The notes: generated from the sequence alone by a model not told the origin. 64,000 nt of DNA from Tillandsia leiboldiana (GCA_029204045.2 CM055073.1:25938718-26002717); one strand, 5' to 3'. Shown: positions 1 through 12,246, numbered from the stretch's first letter. Numbers and translations are program-made.

Positions 1-194
1 ATGATAAATCCTAAAAATCTTTTTAAAAAATGAGTAAAATAAATTAACAAACAGAATCATTCCGAAAATTAGAAAAAAATAAAATCTCAACGACTCAAAA
101 AACCTTAATACAAAAATTGTCTCAAATAAATAAAAAATGACTCGACCGAACCCTCTTTGAATATGGTTCCGCATCAAGCTATTTGCCGGTTCAT
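1..194. other. AT-rich sequence, nothing recognised
   Basis: AT-rich DNA with no recognisable gene, RNA or repeat. It may hold further decayed sequence of the neighbouring Myb/SANT-like fragment, whose reading on the minus strand fades out here. Confidence 0.4.
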
Positions 195-676
195 GACCAA
201 AGGGCATCTGTGAAGTGAAACCATGCCTCCTCCCGGTAGCAGTGGTCTTTCCTATTAGAAATCCGATGTGCTTGTAAGCAGGAAATGGTTTTTCTCTATA
301 CTTGGCATATGCAGGGTTGTCCTGAAATTTGTTAAATCCAATAATAAATAGTTAATTGTCATGTTAAATGATTGTAAAAATTGAATAGTAGCAATATGAC
401 TATTCATACGTACCTAAATAATAGCATCCCAATCACTAGGGTCACCTGCTGTGGGAATGTTAAGCATATAAGCCCCCATTTGCTTTTATTTGCAAGGTAT
501 TGATAAGTAATGAAGGTGTGCTTTAAAACTTTTAGCTGGTTATGCAGTTTGTTCTTTTTAGAGTCAAGTTTTGCTTTTTGGTTAAAAACATTCACAATCC
601 TAGACCAAGCGAGTGTTGTGAAAGCTCCATTCACAAAGTTCCTTAATGCATGCTCCTCGGTCACTAGAGCTAACAT
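195..676 (-). pseudogene. Myb/SANT-like domain protein fragment (Harbinger-accessory or L10-interacting-MYB type), broken
   Basis: On the minus strand, 676 down to about 405 encodes a helix-rich segment with a W-x-R-I-V-x-x-F-N core and a KLHNQLKVLK stretch, typical of Myb/SANT-like DNA-binding domains found in PIF/Harbinger accessory proteins and related host genes. The normal continuation (ending DPSDWDAII) is in another frame, which suggests loss of one G in the G-run near 470. This first exon runs into a TAG codon and then a good donor (GTACGT, about 405). After a short intron with an acceptor near 323, a second exon reads DNPAYAKYREKPFPAYKHIG and ends with a TATGR motif. The KPFP...ATG region matches the start of the Harbinger ORF at 35952-36521. 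A frameshift plus a stop make it a pseudogene. The family assignment is from pattern memory. Confidence 0.6.
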
Positions 677-778
677 AATAGAATATAAGCTATCGGTCCA
701 ATTTGATGTCCTTCAGTAATTGTTGTTTCTTTCACACGGGTGGGATTCATGGTTGTCACTTTCACCCATTTCTATCTG

Positions 779-3700
779 TGTCACATCCCGGGGTCCGCTT
801 TGTAAAGTTATTTTTAGAAATAGGGCCAGTTGGAAAACAGAGTTAGCGGAAAATGTCCCATATTTTTTAAAAAAAATCTTTCCCACGGAACGGACAGACC
901 CGCCACAAATACAGGTAACCCTCTGTTCACACGGACGGAACCTTTCCTGTATTTGCACGGTGTCGTACACAATATAATCATCACAAACACCAATCTCAAC
1001 TCACACACAATCACCGCAATCACAAAAGATGCACAATCAGCTGCATGATTGTTAAATCATGATGTTTTACGGCGTCCTTACCGCAGATAATGCAAATGCA
1101 CAATTCATCAATCATTCCTATGTTTTTGAAAGTGTTTCCCACCCGAAAACTTTATCTTGAAAGCTAAGTATACAGTCAAATTGAAAATTTCCTTTTAAAA
1201 TGGCTTCCCACGCGAAAACACAATCCTTTAAAAAGACGAGCTACCACGAGAGGTAGAACCATTTTTGCATAAAACCACGAGATCATGATAACATAAATCC
1301 ACCAATTATTAAATCAAATGAATTACCATCTAAATATTCAAACATAACTGAACCACCATTATGTCTAAGTTAGTCAACAAATAATCAAAGGGTCAAAAGG
1401 TAATATCCAAAGCTAAGAAAGGAGGCAATCCTCGGAATCTCTAAGCTCGCTAGCTATACCGTCATCTCACGCATCGTCCCGACCGTCACCTCCCGCAGTA
1501 CCTACAATTGGGAGTTAGTGAGAAACCATCTAAGGTCTCCCAATGGGTACCGCAAGCCGACAAAGGTGGGCTGTACTCACTGGTAACCGAAAGATAAACA
1601 ATGGTATGAAATATGATAATATTACAGTAACAGGAAAAGAAAGAATGTTGTATAAACAACTATCGCTACTGTAATAAAATATATGCCTCAACCGTATGGA
1701 TAGTCCAAAAGTATAACCCAATCAACCACCATGTTGGTCAAAAGACCTCAGCCAAATGTCACGCCATACTAAACCTGGCATATAACCCTAGCAGGGACCA
1801 CATAGGGCTCACGGGTCGGAAGTATGACCATTTCTCTGAAAAAGAATACCCTTGCGGTGGCCAAACCGCTAGTGCACGCGAAATGCACAAAAACAAGCTG
1901 TGACGATCGATGCAATATCATCAATAGTCTACCATCAACAAATAGCCGACAACAAGTCCACAAGGGAAAGTACCGACCAAGAAGGTCACCCAATCTCATA
2001 TATGTGTGTCACACCGACCAAACAGGTCAACCGAAATGTATAATGATATACGAATAAATACCGCTCTACAATTAGATCATGATAGATATGTATGGAAAGA
2101 AAGTAGAGCAAATAACTATGAAGTCATGTGGTGATACGTGCTCAATATGCAAGGTGTGCATAGCAAGTAAAAAGGGGAAGAAGGAACGTCACCGAGCTAG
2201 CACCACTGTACCAACTTCGGATCGAAGTACCCACCTCAATCGGGCGAAGCACTTAACTCCCACGATGCTCTCGATCGATGACCGAACCTGCAAAAGGTCC
2301 ACAGAGTCAAGACTAGACTCCATGACTCAAGATTACATACGTCAGAGTCCCAAAATCGTCGAAACAATGATTCTTATAACCGGGCTCCCGGAACCCGCCA
2401 GAAATTCTCAGAATTTCTCCGGAACACTCCCGGAACCTTCAAACTGCTTCGGAAAGTCCCGAACAATAAAGTAGACCATCCGCTGCCCCAAAACGGACCA
2501 AAACGGGTGCCCGGACAGCAAACACTAAATCTAGAATCATTAATTTTACTTAAGTGCGAAAATTCCGAAAATGGCCCCCGGAGTTGTCGAAATCGGCTCC
2601 GGAATTCAAATTACACTCCACGAAGGTTGCGGATCCTAGACGAATAGTCTAGAGGGTCCGTGCATGTTGTCAACCCGTGCGGCCAGATTGCATTCGGGTT
2701 CCTAAACGTTCCAACAAATGCATAATAATAAGGAAAAACAGTAATTGTGGCTTTTTACCGAAAAATCACGAGCTTCAGAGGCAAACCGACGGCGTGGGTT
2801 GGTAGATCTCGACGCGCGGAACGCCACACTCACTGTCCGGAGCAAAGACGATGGCGGAGCAGCGCTCCGGGTCAAGCCGAACGCCAAAACTCCAACGTTG
2901 TCGGGGGCGGCGCAGCACAACACGCAACTAGAGGCGATTTCGGAGCTCGGCGGCGTCGCTGTAATGATCGTGACGAAGAAAGAGCAGGCTCGGATCAGCT
3001 TCGACAGCAGCCAATAGGGGGAGAGAGAGAGAGCACTGCCCGAGAGAGAGGGAGAGAGAGAGCTAGGGCTAGGGCCCTTGGATCTGGGCGCACACAGTGG
3101 GAAAAAGGCGCCCAAAATGCACAGGAGGGGGCAGGCTCGGGTTTGCGGCGCTGCTCCATGCGCAAGCCTGAGTGTGCCCGCTCGGCCCTCGGGGCTTGGG
3201 CCTGGCGCGTGGCGCTGCTGGCACGCACAGCTGGGCGCGGGTTGCTGCGTGCGGGCGCCCGACTCGAGTAGAGGCGTTCGAGGGTGGACCGACTAAGGGA
3301 GAGCCCCGCGTGGATTGAGGCGGCGCGGCTTGCACGAGCGTGCGATAGGGCTTCGCGCGCGGCGCGGCTGGCAAAGGGGTCCACGGCCTTGGGCGCTCAG
3401 AACCTCAGCACGGTGGAAAACCTGAGGTACCTCTTCTCCGGCTTCGGTTTCGTCTTCGCGAAGGGCGTACGGATGAAGGAGGGTGGCGTGCGGCTGTGAA
3501 GAGGAGGAAGAAGGAATTAGGGATTTAGGTTTGTGAGGATTAAGGCTTAAAAGGCCCTAATTTCACTTATCCCTCTCTTTGTTAAAACAATTGGTTAAAT
3601 TACCACCACGTCCCCAAGCTAGATTTTGACTTCAAATTGCAAAATTTTTTATTTTAATTTCTCGAATGGCATGCCCAACGCCAACTCACCCCAATTCGAC

Positions 3701-4184
3701 CGATTTCACGAATTTCAAACTGAAGACATGAGACGCTTCCGAATTTTATCGAAATCGGGATTTTCGATCTAATTTTCTTGCAAAACGCGCAGATCCGGAA
3801 GATCCGGGTATCAGATTTGAGATCCGATTGCGTCACTGTCTTCAGCTCAATGCCGCCGTCCAAGTGACGATAATCTTTTCCGAAGATCTCACCAGATTAA
3901 TAAATTAATCGCTTTACGGAGAAAAACTCGATTTCTCCCGATTTTTCATCTAGTTATGTTTCTCATGCTTTTTCATGCAACCAGCATAGCAAATTCAAAA
4001 ATAGACTTGATCACTCCCTTCAGCGCTAATACACCAACACACCGGTGATAAAATTTCCGTGAGTTAAATTCTCAAAACGCTGAAATTAGTACCCTCTTTA
4101 AATATTTTCGGAATAAATTCCAACTTTATTTGAATTTCAAATTCAAAGAGACAAAACCTGAAATTTAAAATTACAGATATTACA
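779..4184 (-). mobile_element. Solo LTR of a Ty3/gypsy-like retrotransposon, about 3.4 kb
   Basis: The + strand starts TGTCACATCCCGGGGTCCGC at 779 and ends GATATTACA at 4184. The 5 bp before (774-778) and after (4185-4189) are both ATCTG, a 5-bp target duplication. The ends are TG...CA. Read on the minus strand the LTR begins TGTAATATCTG and ends GGGATGTGACA, a form common in plant gypsy LTRs and like the TGTAAT start of the LTR near 63622. GC-rich sequence at 2.7-3.5 kb would be the U3/R/leader region; several long open frames there show no protein family and are by-products of composition. There is no internal domain, PBS or second LTR, so recombination between two LTRs is the likely origin. 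The length is large for an LTR but not exceptional in plants. Confidence 0.75.
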
Positions 4185-4689
4185 ATCTGTGATGGTAGGT
4201 ATGTATGTTTAAGAAAAGACTTTAAACCTCTGTTTGGGGAGCCGTCTGAAGGAATAATTTGGTTGAAAATAAACAATCGTTCAAATAGAACCAATAGAAG
4301 TTTAAGAACATAATATGGTGGGCAAAGAAAAAAGCAATAGGAAAAAGTAATCTCATCAAATAGTTGCTCTTTAGAATATCTAGATGTCTAATTTTAAGCT
4401 TTTGTGTGACATACATGGATCAAGTTGTTTGATCTAAGTAGTAACCTGCTATATATCACTTGCAAGGTAATGCCATTTACATTTTCTTCAATTTTTGATT
4501 AGTTATACTCCCAAGACATTAATTAAGTCTGGTCCTCTTTAGATTTTTTTTTGCAGTGAGTGCTAAATTATAGGATGTATTAGCAATATATCACCACTAA
4601 AGATAAGCAATCTTAAATTAGCTAGTAATATCCTTTCAGCAATATTATGACAGATTCCTCAAATATTAGTATTATAACACAAAATATAA
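4185..4689. other. AT-rich intergenic sequence
   Basis: AT-rich DNA between the solo LTR and the MULE-like element. I see no gene or repeat in it. Confidence 0.5.
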
Positions 4690-5383
4690 AGGCTAAATTA
4701 CAGAAAACCTCTCTGTTAATATCCGCTTTTTCACATTTCCCCTCTGACATTTAAAAACCTACATTTTATCCCCTCAAAAATTAAGTGAGCACATTAAGAA
4801 ATGTTCACTTTGGCCCCTGCCGTCAATGTTCCGTCAGGATTCTGTTTATATCTTATATTATATATATTTTTATTATACCCAAAATACCCTCAGACCATTT
4901 TCTCCATGGATGGTCCTCTGTCATCGCCTTGCTCGTTCGCCGGCCTCTCTCCACACATTTTCTCTTCCTATGGTGCCGCTCCTTGCTCTTCTACTCATCC
5001 CTCGCTTTCTTTCCCTCCTCCATCCCGTCCCCCGCTAGAGCAGCAGTTCCTTTTAGCTCGGCGAGGGTCGCCTCCTTCGCTCCCCTTTGCTTCGTCTCTT
5101 CCAAGGTCTTCACCGATGACACCCTCACGCGAGACATCGACTTCGAAATTGACGACGGCCTAGTTGCGTTGTCCGTTGATGAGAAGAAAACGGAAGGGAA
5201 GAGAGGGAAAGTGGGGAGGAGATGAAAGACAGGGTAATTTGGTTATTTAGTTATCATAGTTAACACTGTACCCCTCTGTGAACATTTCTTAATTTTTAAA
5301 GGGGTAAAATATAGGGTTTTAAAAGTCGGGGAGGGAAAGTGAAAAAGCAAGCATTGACATGGAGGTTTTCTGTAATTTAGCCT
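4690..5383. mobile_element. MULE-like non-autonomous element with long terminal inverted repeats and GC-rich cargo (Pack-MULE candidate)
   Basis: The left end starts AGGCTAAATTACAGAAAACC and the right end finishes with the inverse (GGTTTTCTGTAATTTAGCCT). The inverted repeats continue imperfectly for about 120 bp, to the AAGAAATGTTCAC motif on the left and its counterpart at about 5279-5293. Both flanks carry AAATATAA (4682-4689 and 5384-5391). Between the arms, about 4900-5230 is much more GC-rich and open in two frames, with Ser/Pro-rich hypothetical products. That contrast is what captured gene sequence in a Pack-MULE looks like, but I recognise no parent gene. An 8-bp duplication would fit hAT better; long TIRs fit Mutator, whose usual duplication is 9 bp. 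Confidence 0.65.
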
Positions 5384-7507
5384 AAATATAAAAATTAAAT
5401 AGCCTAATAAATTTTTTAGTTGAAATAGAGAATCTATTCCATATAAATAAGGAATGTAGATCAAAATTATATCAAACAGTATAGTGATGTTCATTAATTG
5501 AAATATAAATCAATTTTATGAAAATCAAGAGAATATATGAAAAAAAAAAAAAAAAAAAAAAAAAAAACAAGCAGCCTAATAAGAATCAGCGGGAGGAGCA
5601 GAAGGAGCAGAAAAAATTTTAGAAGTAGGATAGAGAGGTGATTTTTCAATTGCAGAATCAGCGGGAGGAGCAGAAGGCCTTCGACTGTTCTTGCCACCTC
5701 ATAAAGCCTACCCATCTAAACATTTCAGGTTTAAGGCTAGAAGAATCATCATAAGTCATTTTAGATAATCTAGTTGAGGGAATGAAGAAATTAAGGATGA
5801 TTAGAACGAACTGCAAAAAAGATTCAACAAACTTTTTTAGAAAAATAATCATGTTATTTAAGGTTTCTACCATAGTCAACGAAAATATTTTAAGTGTTCA
5901 AGTTTTTTAAAATATTAATTACTTACCACTCTTGGTTCAGCAGCAAACAGATGGTCCAAATAATTTATAATGTTTGGTTTCAATTAGTTGTTTTCAACCA
6001 AAATATTGATGCAATCAAACAGTATATATACTGCAAGCAGAGCTATAAAAGATATTGAAACAATATATAAAGTAAGAATTAAATTTGGTGCTGCTGGTTA
6101 GAGGGCTAGCTTAAGAGTTTTGAAAGCTAGTTGTCTTTACTGCAATGAAAACAGTATTTTATTTTTTAATAATTATAACAGTAAAATGAGTGGAATCAAG
6201 GGACTTTTTTTTTTTCTCCTATAAGCTTTAAACCAAAATTACAGTATAGTATTTTTTTTTCTTTTTTTAAAAATAAAAACAGCAAAATAATATGTAACAA
6301 ATAATTTACAAGTAATCTATATGCAATTAAAATTTCAATTAGGGATTATTTAGATCCCTTAGGCGCTATAGTACCTAAAATATCGAATTTTTATTCATCT
6401 TACCATTTAATAACACTTCAAAATGCTAATCCCATTAAATTTAGATTTGAATGGCAAATATACAATCAAGTTGGAATATATGCAATATCTATTTTAAAAA
6501 AATAAAAATCGTATTAGCACATGTTAGATTTTTAATCACAATTAGATCAGGAAGACTCCTTAGAATGTTAGGAAAAATTGCACCAAAATCTAATTGTGAT
6601 TAAATTATCTAACAATTTTGTGATTATATAAAATAGCAAACTCACAAGAACTCGCTAGGGAAACCAGAAATTGAAGTAGTAGGAAGCAAAAAATTGTTTG
6701 ATTCAGAAGCGTGCGTAGCATTGCCATAAGGCGTATTTCGGTCCTTAGTGCGGGTTTAACCGAAAAAACTGCCCCAAGGTATGATCGGAATTTTTCTTTC
6801 TACGAGCACGATCGCGGAGGAAGTGGACAGAGTTTCTGTACACCCAGCAATTAGAGAAATCAAGAAAGTAATAAGAAAATTGTAAATTAGAATTTAAAGT
6901 GGAAAATAACTGTTTTTTTATTTCTATCTCTTCTCTGCAATGTTCATGAGTCATATGAACAACAGTAGAAAAGGGATGAATTTATAGAGGGAGGTAGGTG
7001 TGAGAGTCGAACGTTGATGCAACGTTCCACTCCATATCCTGCATGATTTCTGTGCAAAACTTCCGCTCCAAGATGTGATGTTAATCACTTAATTAGTGAA
7101 TAATTAAAAATTAATAAATAAAAGAATAAATAAGTAAATAAATAAATATTAAATAGAAGAAATAAATAATAAATAGTTAATGAATAAATGAATGAATAAA
7201 TAAACTTAAGATAAAATTTTGGGTTTTCTCCAATGCAACTACAACTACTAACTTGTAGACAATTTGAGTTTCATAGTTGCCAAGCAAGTTTGTATTTTGC
7301 TGCAACTTATGGTTATATTCTGCCTGTTCGTGGTTAAGCAGTAATGTGATTTACTATTAAATACTGATACTATGACAAAATGTACATTGCAAGTAGTTAT
7401 CATGACTAACTGCTTTCCAGTGGTATGATATATTTGTTTCATAAAAGCAGAAATTACCATTTCCCGGCACAGTAGCATTTAACTGACAACAAAATAATGT
7501 TTTGCAG
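5384..7507. other. AT-rich intergenic or intronic sequence upstream of aspartokinase exons
   Basis: There is a 28-A run at 5540-5567 and a short direct duplication (AGAATCAGCGGGAGGAGCAG) near 5584 and 5656. A less AT-rich patch at about 6650-6960 is of unknown origin and looks repeat-like. I looked for the missing aspartokinase 5' exons (the KFGGSS kinase motif and the segment that normally precedes the 7508 exon) and found none. If those exons lie outside the window, this stretch would be part of a very long intron. Confidence 0.5.
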
Positions 7508-9772
7508 TATGATGCATTTGATATTGGATTCATAACCACAGATGACTTTACCAATGCCGATATCTTGGAAGCAACTTATCCAGCCGTAGCAAAGAGGTTG
7601 CATGAAGACTGGATTAATGATCCTGCAATCCCTATTGTCACTGGATTTCTTGGAAAGGTTACTTTCTCAAGCTAAAACTCAATTCATTTTCAGGCCGATT
7701 TGGCGTGTTATAAATGTTACATGTAATAAGTAGAGAGCTTTATGTATTCTTTTCTAACTATAGGGTTGGAAATCCTGCGCGGTGACAACTTTAGGAAGGG
7801 GCGGCAGTGATTTGACAGCTACAACAATTGGCAAAGCTTTGGGCCTACAAGAAATACAGGTCAGGTCAGGTTTCGACGAGTTAATTTAAATGGCTACTTT
7901 ATCAGCTTACTGACCTTGCAACGTGCAATTTGTCCTTTCGGAATCTGTTTGTTATATCGTCACTTCTTATGTCGTCACTAATTGTGCATCAATATTTAGA
8001 TCAAGGACGGTTCATATATTTGTAAACTGGTTTCATTTATTGAATTATGCAATTTTATATTCCTCTGTTGAGACATTTACAACGGATTTTTTTTTGAACA
8101 GGTCTGGAAGGATGTTGACGGTGTTTTGACATGTGATCCTAAGATTTGTCCGCAGGCAGAACCTGTTCCTCATTTGACATTTGAGGAAGCAGCTGAGCTG
8201 GCATATTTTGGTGCACAGGTACGTCGTACTACTAGCCAAATCCTTCTCATTGCAACAAATTAGTTTTCAATCTTCTAATTTTACATTTATTACTCCAAAC
8301 TTCTTTTGGAAGTGCAGGTTCTGCATCCCCAGTCGATGAGGCCGGCTAGAGAAGGTGATATACCTGTTAGGGTCAAGAACTCGTACAACCCTAAGGCTCC
8401 TGGTACTGTCATAACTAGAGCAAGAGACATGAGCAAGGTCTGCAACAACCAATACTCTTTGTTTACTTTCCATGCCTGATCTACTAAAGTTCATCTGATC
8501 CTTGTCCATCATAATTCCAGGCTGTATTAACCAGCATAGTTTTGAAATCAAATATCACCATGTTGGATATCGTGAGCACTCGGATGCTAGGGCAGTTTGG
8601 TTTCCTGGCAAAGGTAGAGTCACATATTCAGTAGTACATCATCTTTGTTGTGTTACTTTGCTTTCTAGTAGTTAGTCACCGTCCAATATTTTGTTGAAAT
8701 ATTGTTAATGCAGGTTTTCTCTATATTTGAAGACCTGGGCATATCCGTCGATTGCGTAGCCACCAGTGAAGTGAGTATCTCACTGACACTGGACCCTTCG
8801 AAAATTTGGAGCAGAGAATTAATTCAGCAGGCAAGCGTACGTAGCCGATGACTAATATTTCATTCCAACATTAGCATTTTTGTGCCTGCGTCTATTATAT
8901 ATCCCTTTATACAATTCTCCATGAGCTTACAATAAAAGTGATTCGTGCGGCACACAAGTAGGTGTTGCTTCTGGGTAATGACTATGCCTCTGTAATAAAT
9001 GACAGTGACAGTGATTCTTCCTAGTGAGCACAAAGCCACTGTTAGCTGTGCATCTTGTCTGCTGAATTATTTTTTTTCCCCTCATGTTATGCTCGATAAA
9101 AAATGGCTGGATCACTCTTTTAGCAATGTTAGTCTAGTGGTAAAACAAATTTTCCATTTCAGACAGATAGATTATCATTCTGAAGTTCTTTTTTGTCGAG
9201 TTCAATATCATTATAACAAAATAGTGCAACAAACAGTTCTACTTGTTCCCTTCCACAATAAACTGTGTTTTATGTCTATGCTATGTCATCATTATCAATC
9301 AGGAACTGGATCATCTCGTAGAAGAGCTGGAGAAGATAGCGGTCGTTCATCTTCTTCAGCAAAGATCGATAATCTCTCTCATCGGAAATGTGCAACGGTC
9401 ATCATTGATCCTCGAAAAGGTTTGCGCGTCTCAGATTTATTTTTCCTTTTTCTTTTACCCCTGCACCCCTGCATTTCCATACTCTGTATCTTCCCAATTG
9501 ATTGCTTTAGCATTTATTTTCCTGCATGGAATATCAGGCATTTAGCGTTCTCCGAAGCGAGGGAGTGAATGTTCAGATGATCTCCCAGGGAGCTTCTAAG
9601 GTATTAGCGCGAATGATCATTCATTTCTAAATCTAATGATCACATCTTACAATCTCTAACGACGCAGGTAAATATTTCGCTGGTCGTTCACGACAGCGAG
9701 GCAAAGCAGTGCGTGCGATCGCTCCATTCAGCTTTCTTCGAGAACAAAAACGAGCTGCCATACGAAAATTGA
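7508..9772 (+). CDS. AK: Aspartokinase (aspartate kinase), monofunctional chloroplast type, 3' part (nine exons)
   Basis: Aspartate kinase phosphorylates L-aspartate, the first step of the lysine/threonine/methionine pathway in plastids. Exons: 7508-7657, 7764-7859, 8102-8218, 8318-8437, 8521-8613, 8714-8830, 9303-9419, 9538-9600, 9668-9772. Every exon is a multiple of three with phase-0 junctions, giving 324-325 codons and a TGA stop at 9770. The first exon has the family's FDIGFITTDDF segment, the second the GRGGSDLTAT substrate-site motif. Exons five to nine cover two ACT domains used for feedback control by lysine. The stop follows directly after the ACT region, so there is no homoserine dehydrogenase fusion. 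All introns are GT-AG except the one after 8830, which uses a GC donor. About 240-270 N-terminal residues (transit peptide, KFGGSS motif) are missing here: either upstream exons lie outside the window or the gene is 5'-truncated. Confidence 0.93.
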
Positions 9773-9822
9773 AGCATGCGGAGCAATAGCATATCAGAGT
9801 ATGGCTCTAACTAGAAAAAGTT

Positions 9823-9828
9823 AATAAA
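9823..9828 (+). terminator. Candidate polyadenylation signal of the aspartokinase gene
   Basis: AATAAA lies 51 bp after the stop codon and directly abuts the family A MITE that starts at 9829. Transcript end processing would then fall inside the MITE. Confidence 0.45.
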
Positions 9829-10001
9829 GAGCAATGCTACTCATACACCCCAAAAGGGGCGTATGATGCACACCCCACCCATCCAAGGGTGGGGTGTCCT
9901 TCACTGGCTATTTCGAAGTGATTAGTAAAAAATTTTTCATTTCTGAATGGGTGAGATATAAGATGTACACTCTTTTTGGAGTGTATGAAAAGTATTTTAC
10001 C
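9829..10001. mobile_element. Family A MITE (palindrome-chain, hAT-like), diverged copy
   Basis: It begins GAGCAATGCTAC and contains ACACCCCAAAAGGGGCGT-, CCCACCCATCC...GGGTGGGGTG- and ACACTCTTTTTGGAGTGT-like small palindromes, the same order as the better copies at 38447 and 40163. The inner part is diverged and I see no clear target duplication. It sits in the likely 3' UTR of aspartokinase. Confidence 0.7.
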
Positions 10002-10215
10002 TCATACTATTTGATCAAAAATGCTGTTAAAAAAAATGTATATTCACAGTTTCAATAAATAGAGCTGTAGTTTTTAGTCCATAAACATCAATGTTTGCAT
10101 TTGGTGTATGAAAGATGCTTTTTATTATTATTATTATTATGGGGTGCAGATATTTACACCCATCATTTATTTTAAATTTATAGTATTTAATAAAAATAAG
10201 TTGATAGCACTAGTG

Positions 10216-10253
<38 letters not shown>

Positions 10254-10506
10254 AAAGGCCCATCCCAAAAGTAAAGAGGCTCATTAATTTGTAGATTTTT
10301 AACTATTTAATCAAAGAATTGAGATGCAAACAATTTGAGCTCTATGCAAACTAGCTCATCTTAATAAACTAATTGAGATAACAAGCGGAACACGATCTAA
10401 GTTGTTAATAGTTTCACGTGATAAACTAATCAAGCTAACGAGCTGAACATGAGCTAGCTTGTTAAATTGCAATCTGATCACGAGTTGGGCTTCTTACTCT
10501 AAATAA

Positions 10507-10546
<40 letters not shown>

Positions 10547-11000
10547 CAACTGACGGTGATAATCTTCTTCCTTTATATATATAAAAAAAAAAAAGAAAAA
10601 AAAAAGTAAAAGAATAAAAAAAATAAGTGCACCATCTGGACTGGCCATACAAGGTGGTGCACTGATGGTAGAGATGGGATCAATAAATTTGTCTTTGAAA
10701 ATACTTGGGAGTGGAATAGAGTGGACAGAGCATTACTAAAGTTTTCAAACAAATGACATGCGAATACTTTTCTGTGTATGTATGTATTTATAGAAAGGGA
10801 AGGTCAGGGTTGGTACAAATACCAAGTATATGTATCTCCTACAAATTAAGTGGTGGAATCTCCTGCACTGAATTCAGGCCAAGCAAGAAGGGAAAAAAAT
10901 TAAAATTAAATGTATGACTGAGGCACCTCCAAAAGTAAGTTTAATAAAATTATGGATGAATTAAAAAATATATTTAATATATTATTTGATAAAATCACTT

Positions 11001-11060
<60 letters not shown>

Positions 11061-11792
11061 TGAGAGGTTCTGCACACATGTTTATTAGAATATATAAATT
11101 ACACGATTTTTTTTTCACTAATCACATCAATATGAATAACATGAGTAACTTAACAATCTTATTTCTATCATGAATGATGAAGAAAGTGCATGATTTATAT
11201 ATATTTTGAAATGTATAAATGCATTGTTCTAAAAAATAATAATAATAATTCTTTTCCTATCATTATTAAAAAAAAAAAAAAAAAAAAAAACACTTTCGGA
11301 TGCTAACAAAAGTGCTGTGAAAAAAGGTGTTAATGATGGGTCGGTCGGACTGAAGAAAGAAAAATTTTGTTTTTTTTAAAAAAAATTATTTATTTTGGGG
11401 TGGGGTGGTGTGGGATTGGGATTGGGAAAGAATGGTCAAAATTGAGTAATGTTTGTCCTTTTCGTCAAAGATAAATAATTAATGAAGTGTCTCATCGTGG
11501 TGTGAGGCTCCTTTTTAGGTCAATTTCGAAGGTACACACAAATTAAACAAACAAACCAAAAAGCAATCACCATATAATATAATAATAATATTACATGTGT
11601 ATGTATATTATATTATTATAATATAATAGTGTTGTTTTGGGTGGCGTTATGGAAGTGTCGTTGATGGCGAAGCAAAAAGAGGAAAATCAACCCCACCAAC
11701 AATAATACAACTACTACTAACCACAGATGATAAGCAGATCATTAATGCTTTGCTACCCACCCATACACACACTCATGCATGTAAATCCCACC
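10002..11792. other. AT-rich intergenic DNA with microsatellites
   Basis: It holds (TA)n at 10220-10251 and 11003-11056, a run of about 35 A at 10509-10543 and a second A-run near 11269-11290. No gene is visible. Confidence 0.6.
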
Positions 11793-12246
11793 TAGGGATG
11801 TCAGTGGTTACCGATATCTAAAATTTTATCTAAATTCGAATCCAATGAATTTACTCGATGTTAAACGGATATGAATATAAAAAATAAAAACTCGATAAAT
11901 TTAAATTTTGATATGAATTTTGATTGTACCCGATCCGAACCCGAACGCGATCCGAACCCGAATTAATTTTATGTTATATAATATATGTGTATATAAATAT
12001 TTGATATTATATTTAAATTTATATTTTAAAATTTTAAATTTAATATAATATATTTTGAAATATTGTAAGAGAAAGAAAAATAATTATTTCGGATTTGAAT
12101 TTTCGGGTTCGGGTTTATGTTCGGATTTTGAATTTTTGGTTGGGTTCTGATTTGGATATGAATTTTTAAAATCCGTCGGATTCGGGTTCGAATTCGGATT
12201 CGGATTTTTGACAATCAGTCCCGAATTCGACCCGTTGACAACCCTA
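11793..12246. mobile_element. Family B MITE (TAGGGATGTCA ends)
   Basis: It starts TAGGGATGTCA and ends TGACAACCCTA, giving 11-bp inverted ends. The interior is made of short GAATTCGGATTCGG / CGAATCCGAACC-type repeats around an AT-rich core. Related copies are at 28204-28668 (opposite orientation), 33825-33925 (truncated) and 41103-41902 (tandemly multiplied). I cannot see an exact target duplication. hAT-like is a guess from the end sequence, similar to the element at 13176. Confidence 0.6.

Noticed and set aside
2702..3499. Several long open frames on both strands in GC-rich sequence
   Set aside because: They overlap in many frames, encode Arg/Ala/Ser-rich low-complexity products and lie inside the solo LTR.
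8999..9568. Open frames of 189 and 100 residues on the plus strand
   Set aside because: They read through aspartokinase introns and exons in the wrong frame; the spliced exons explain the region.
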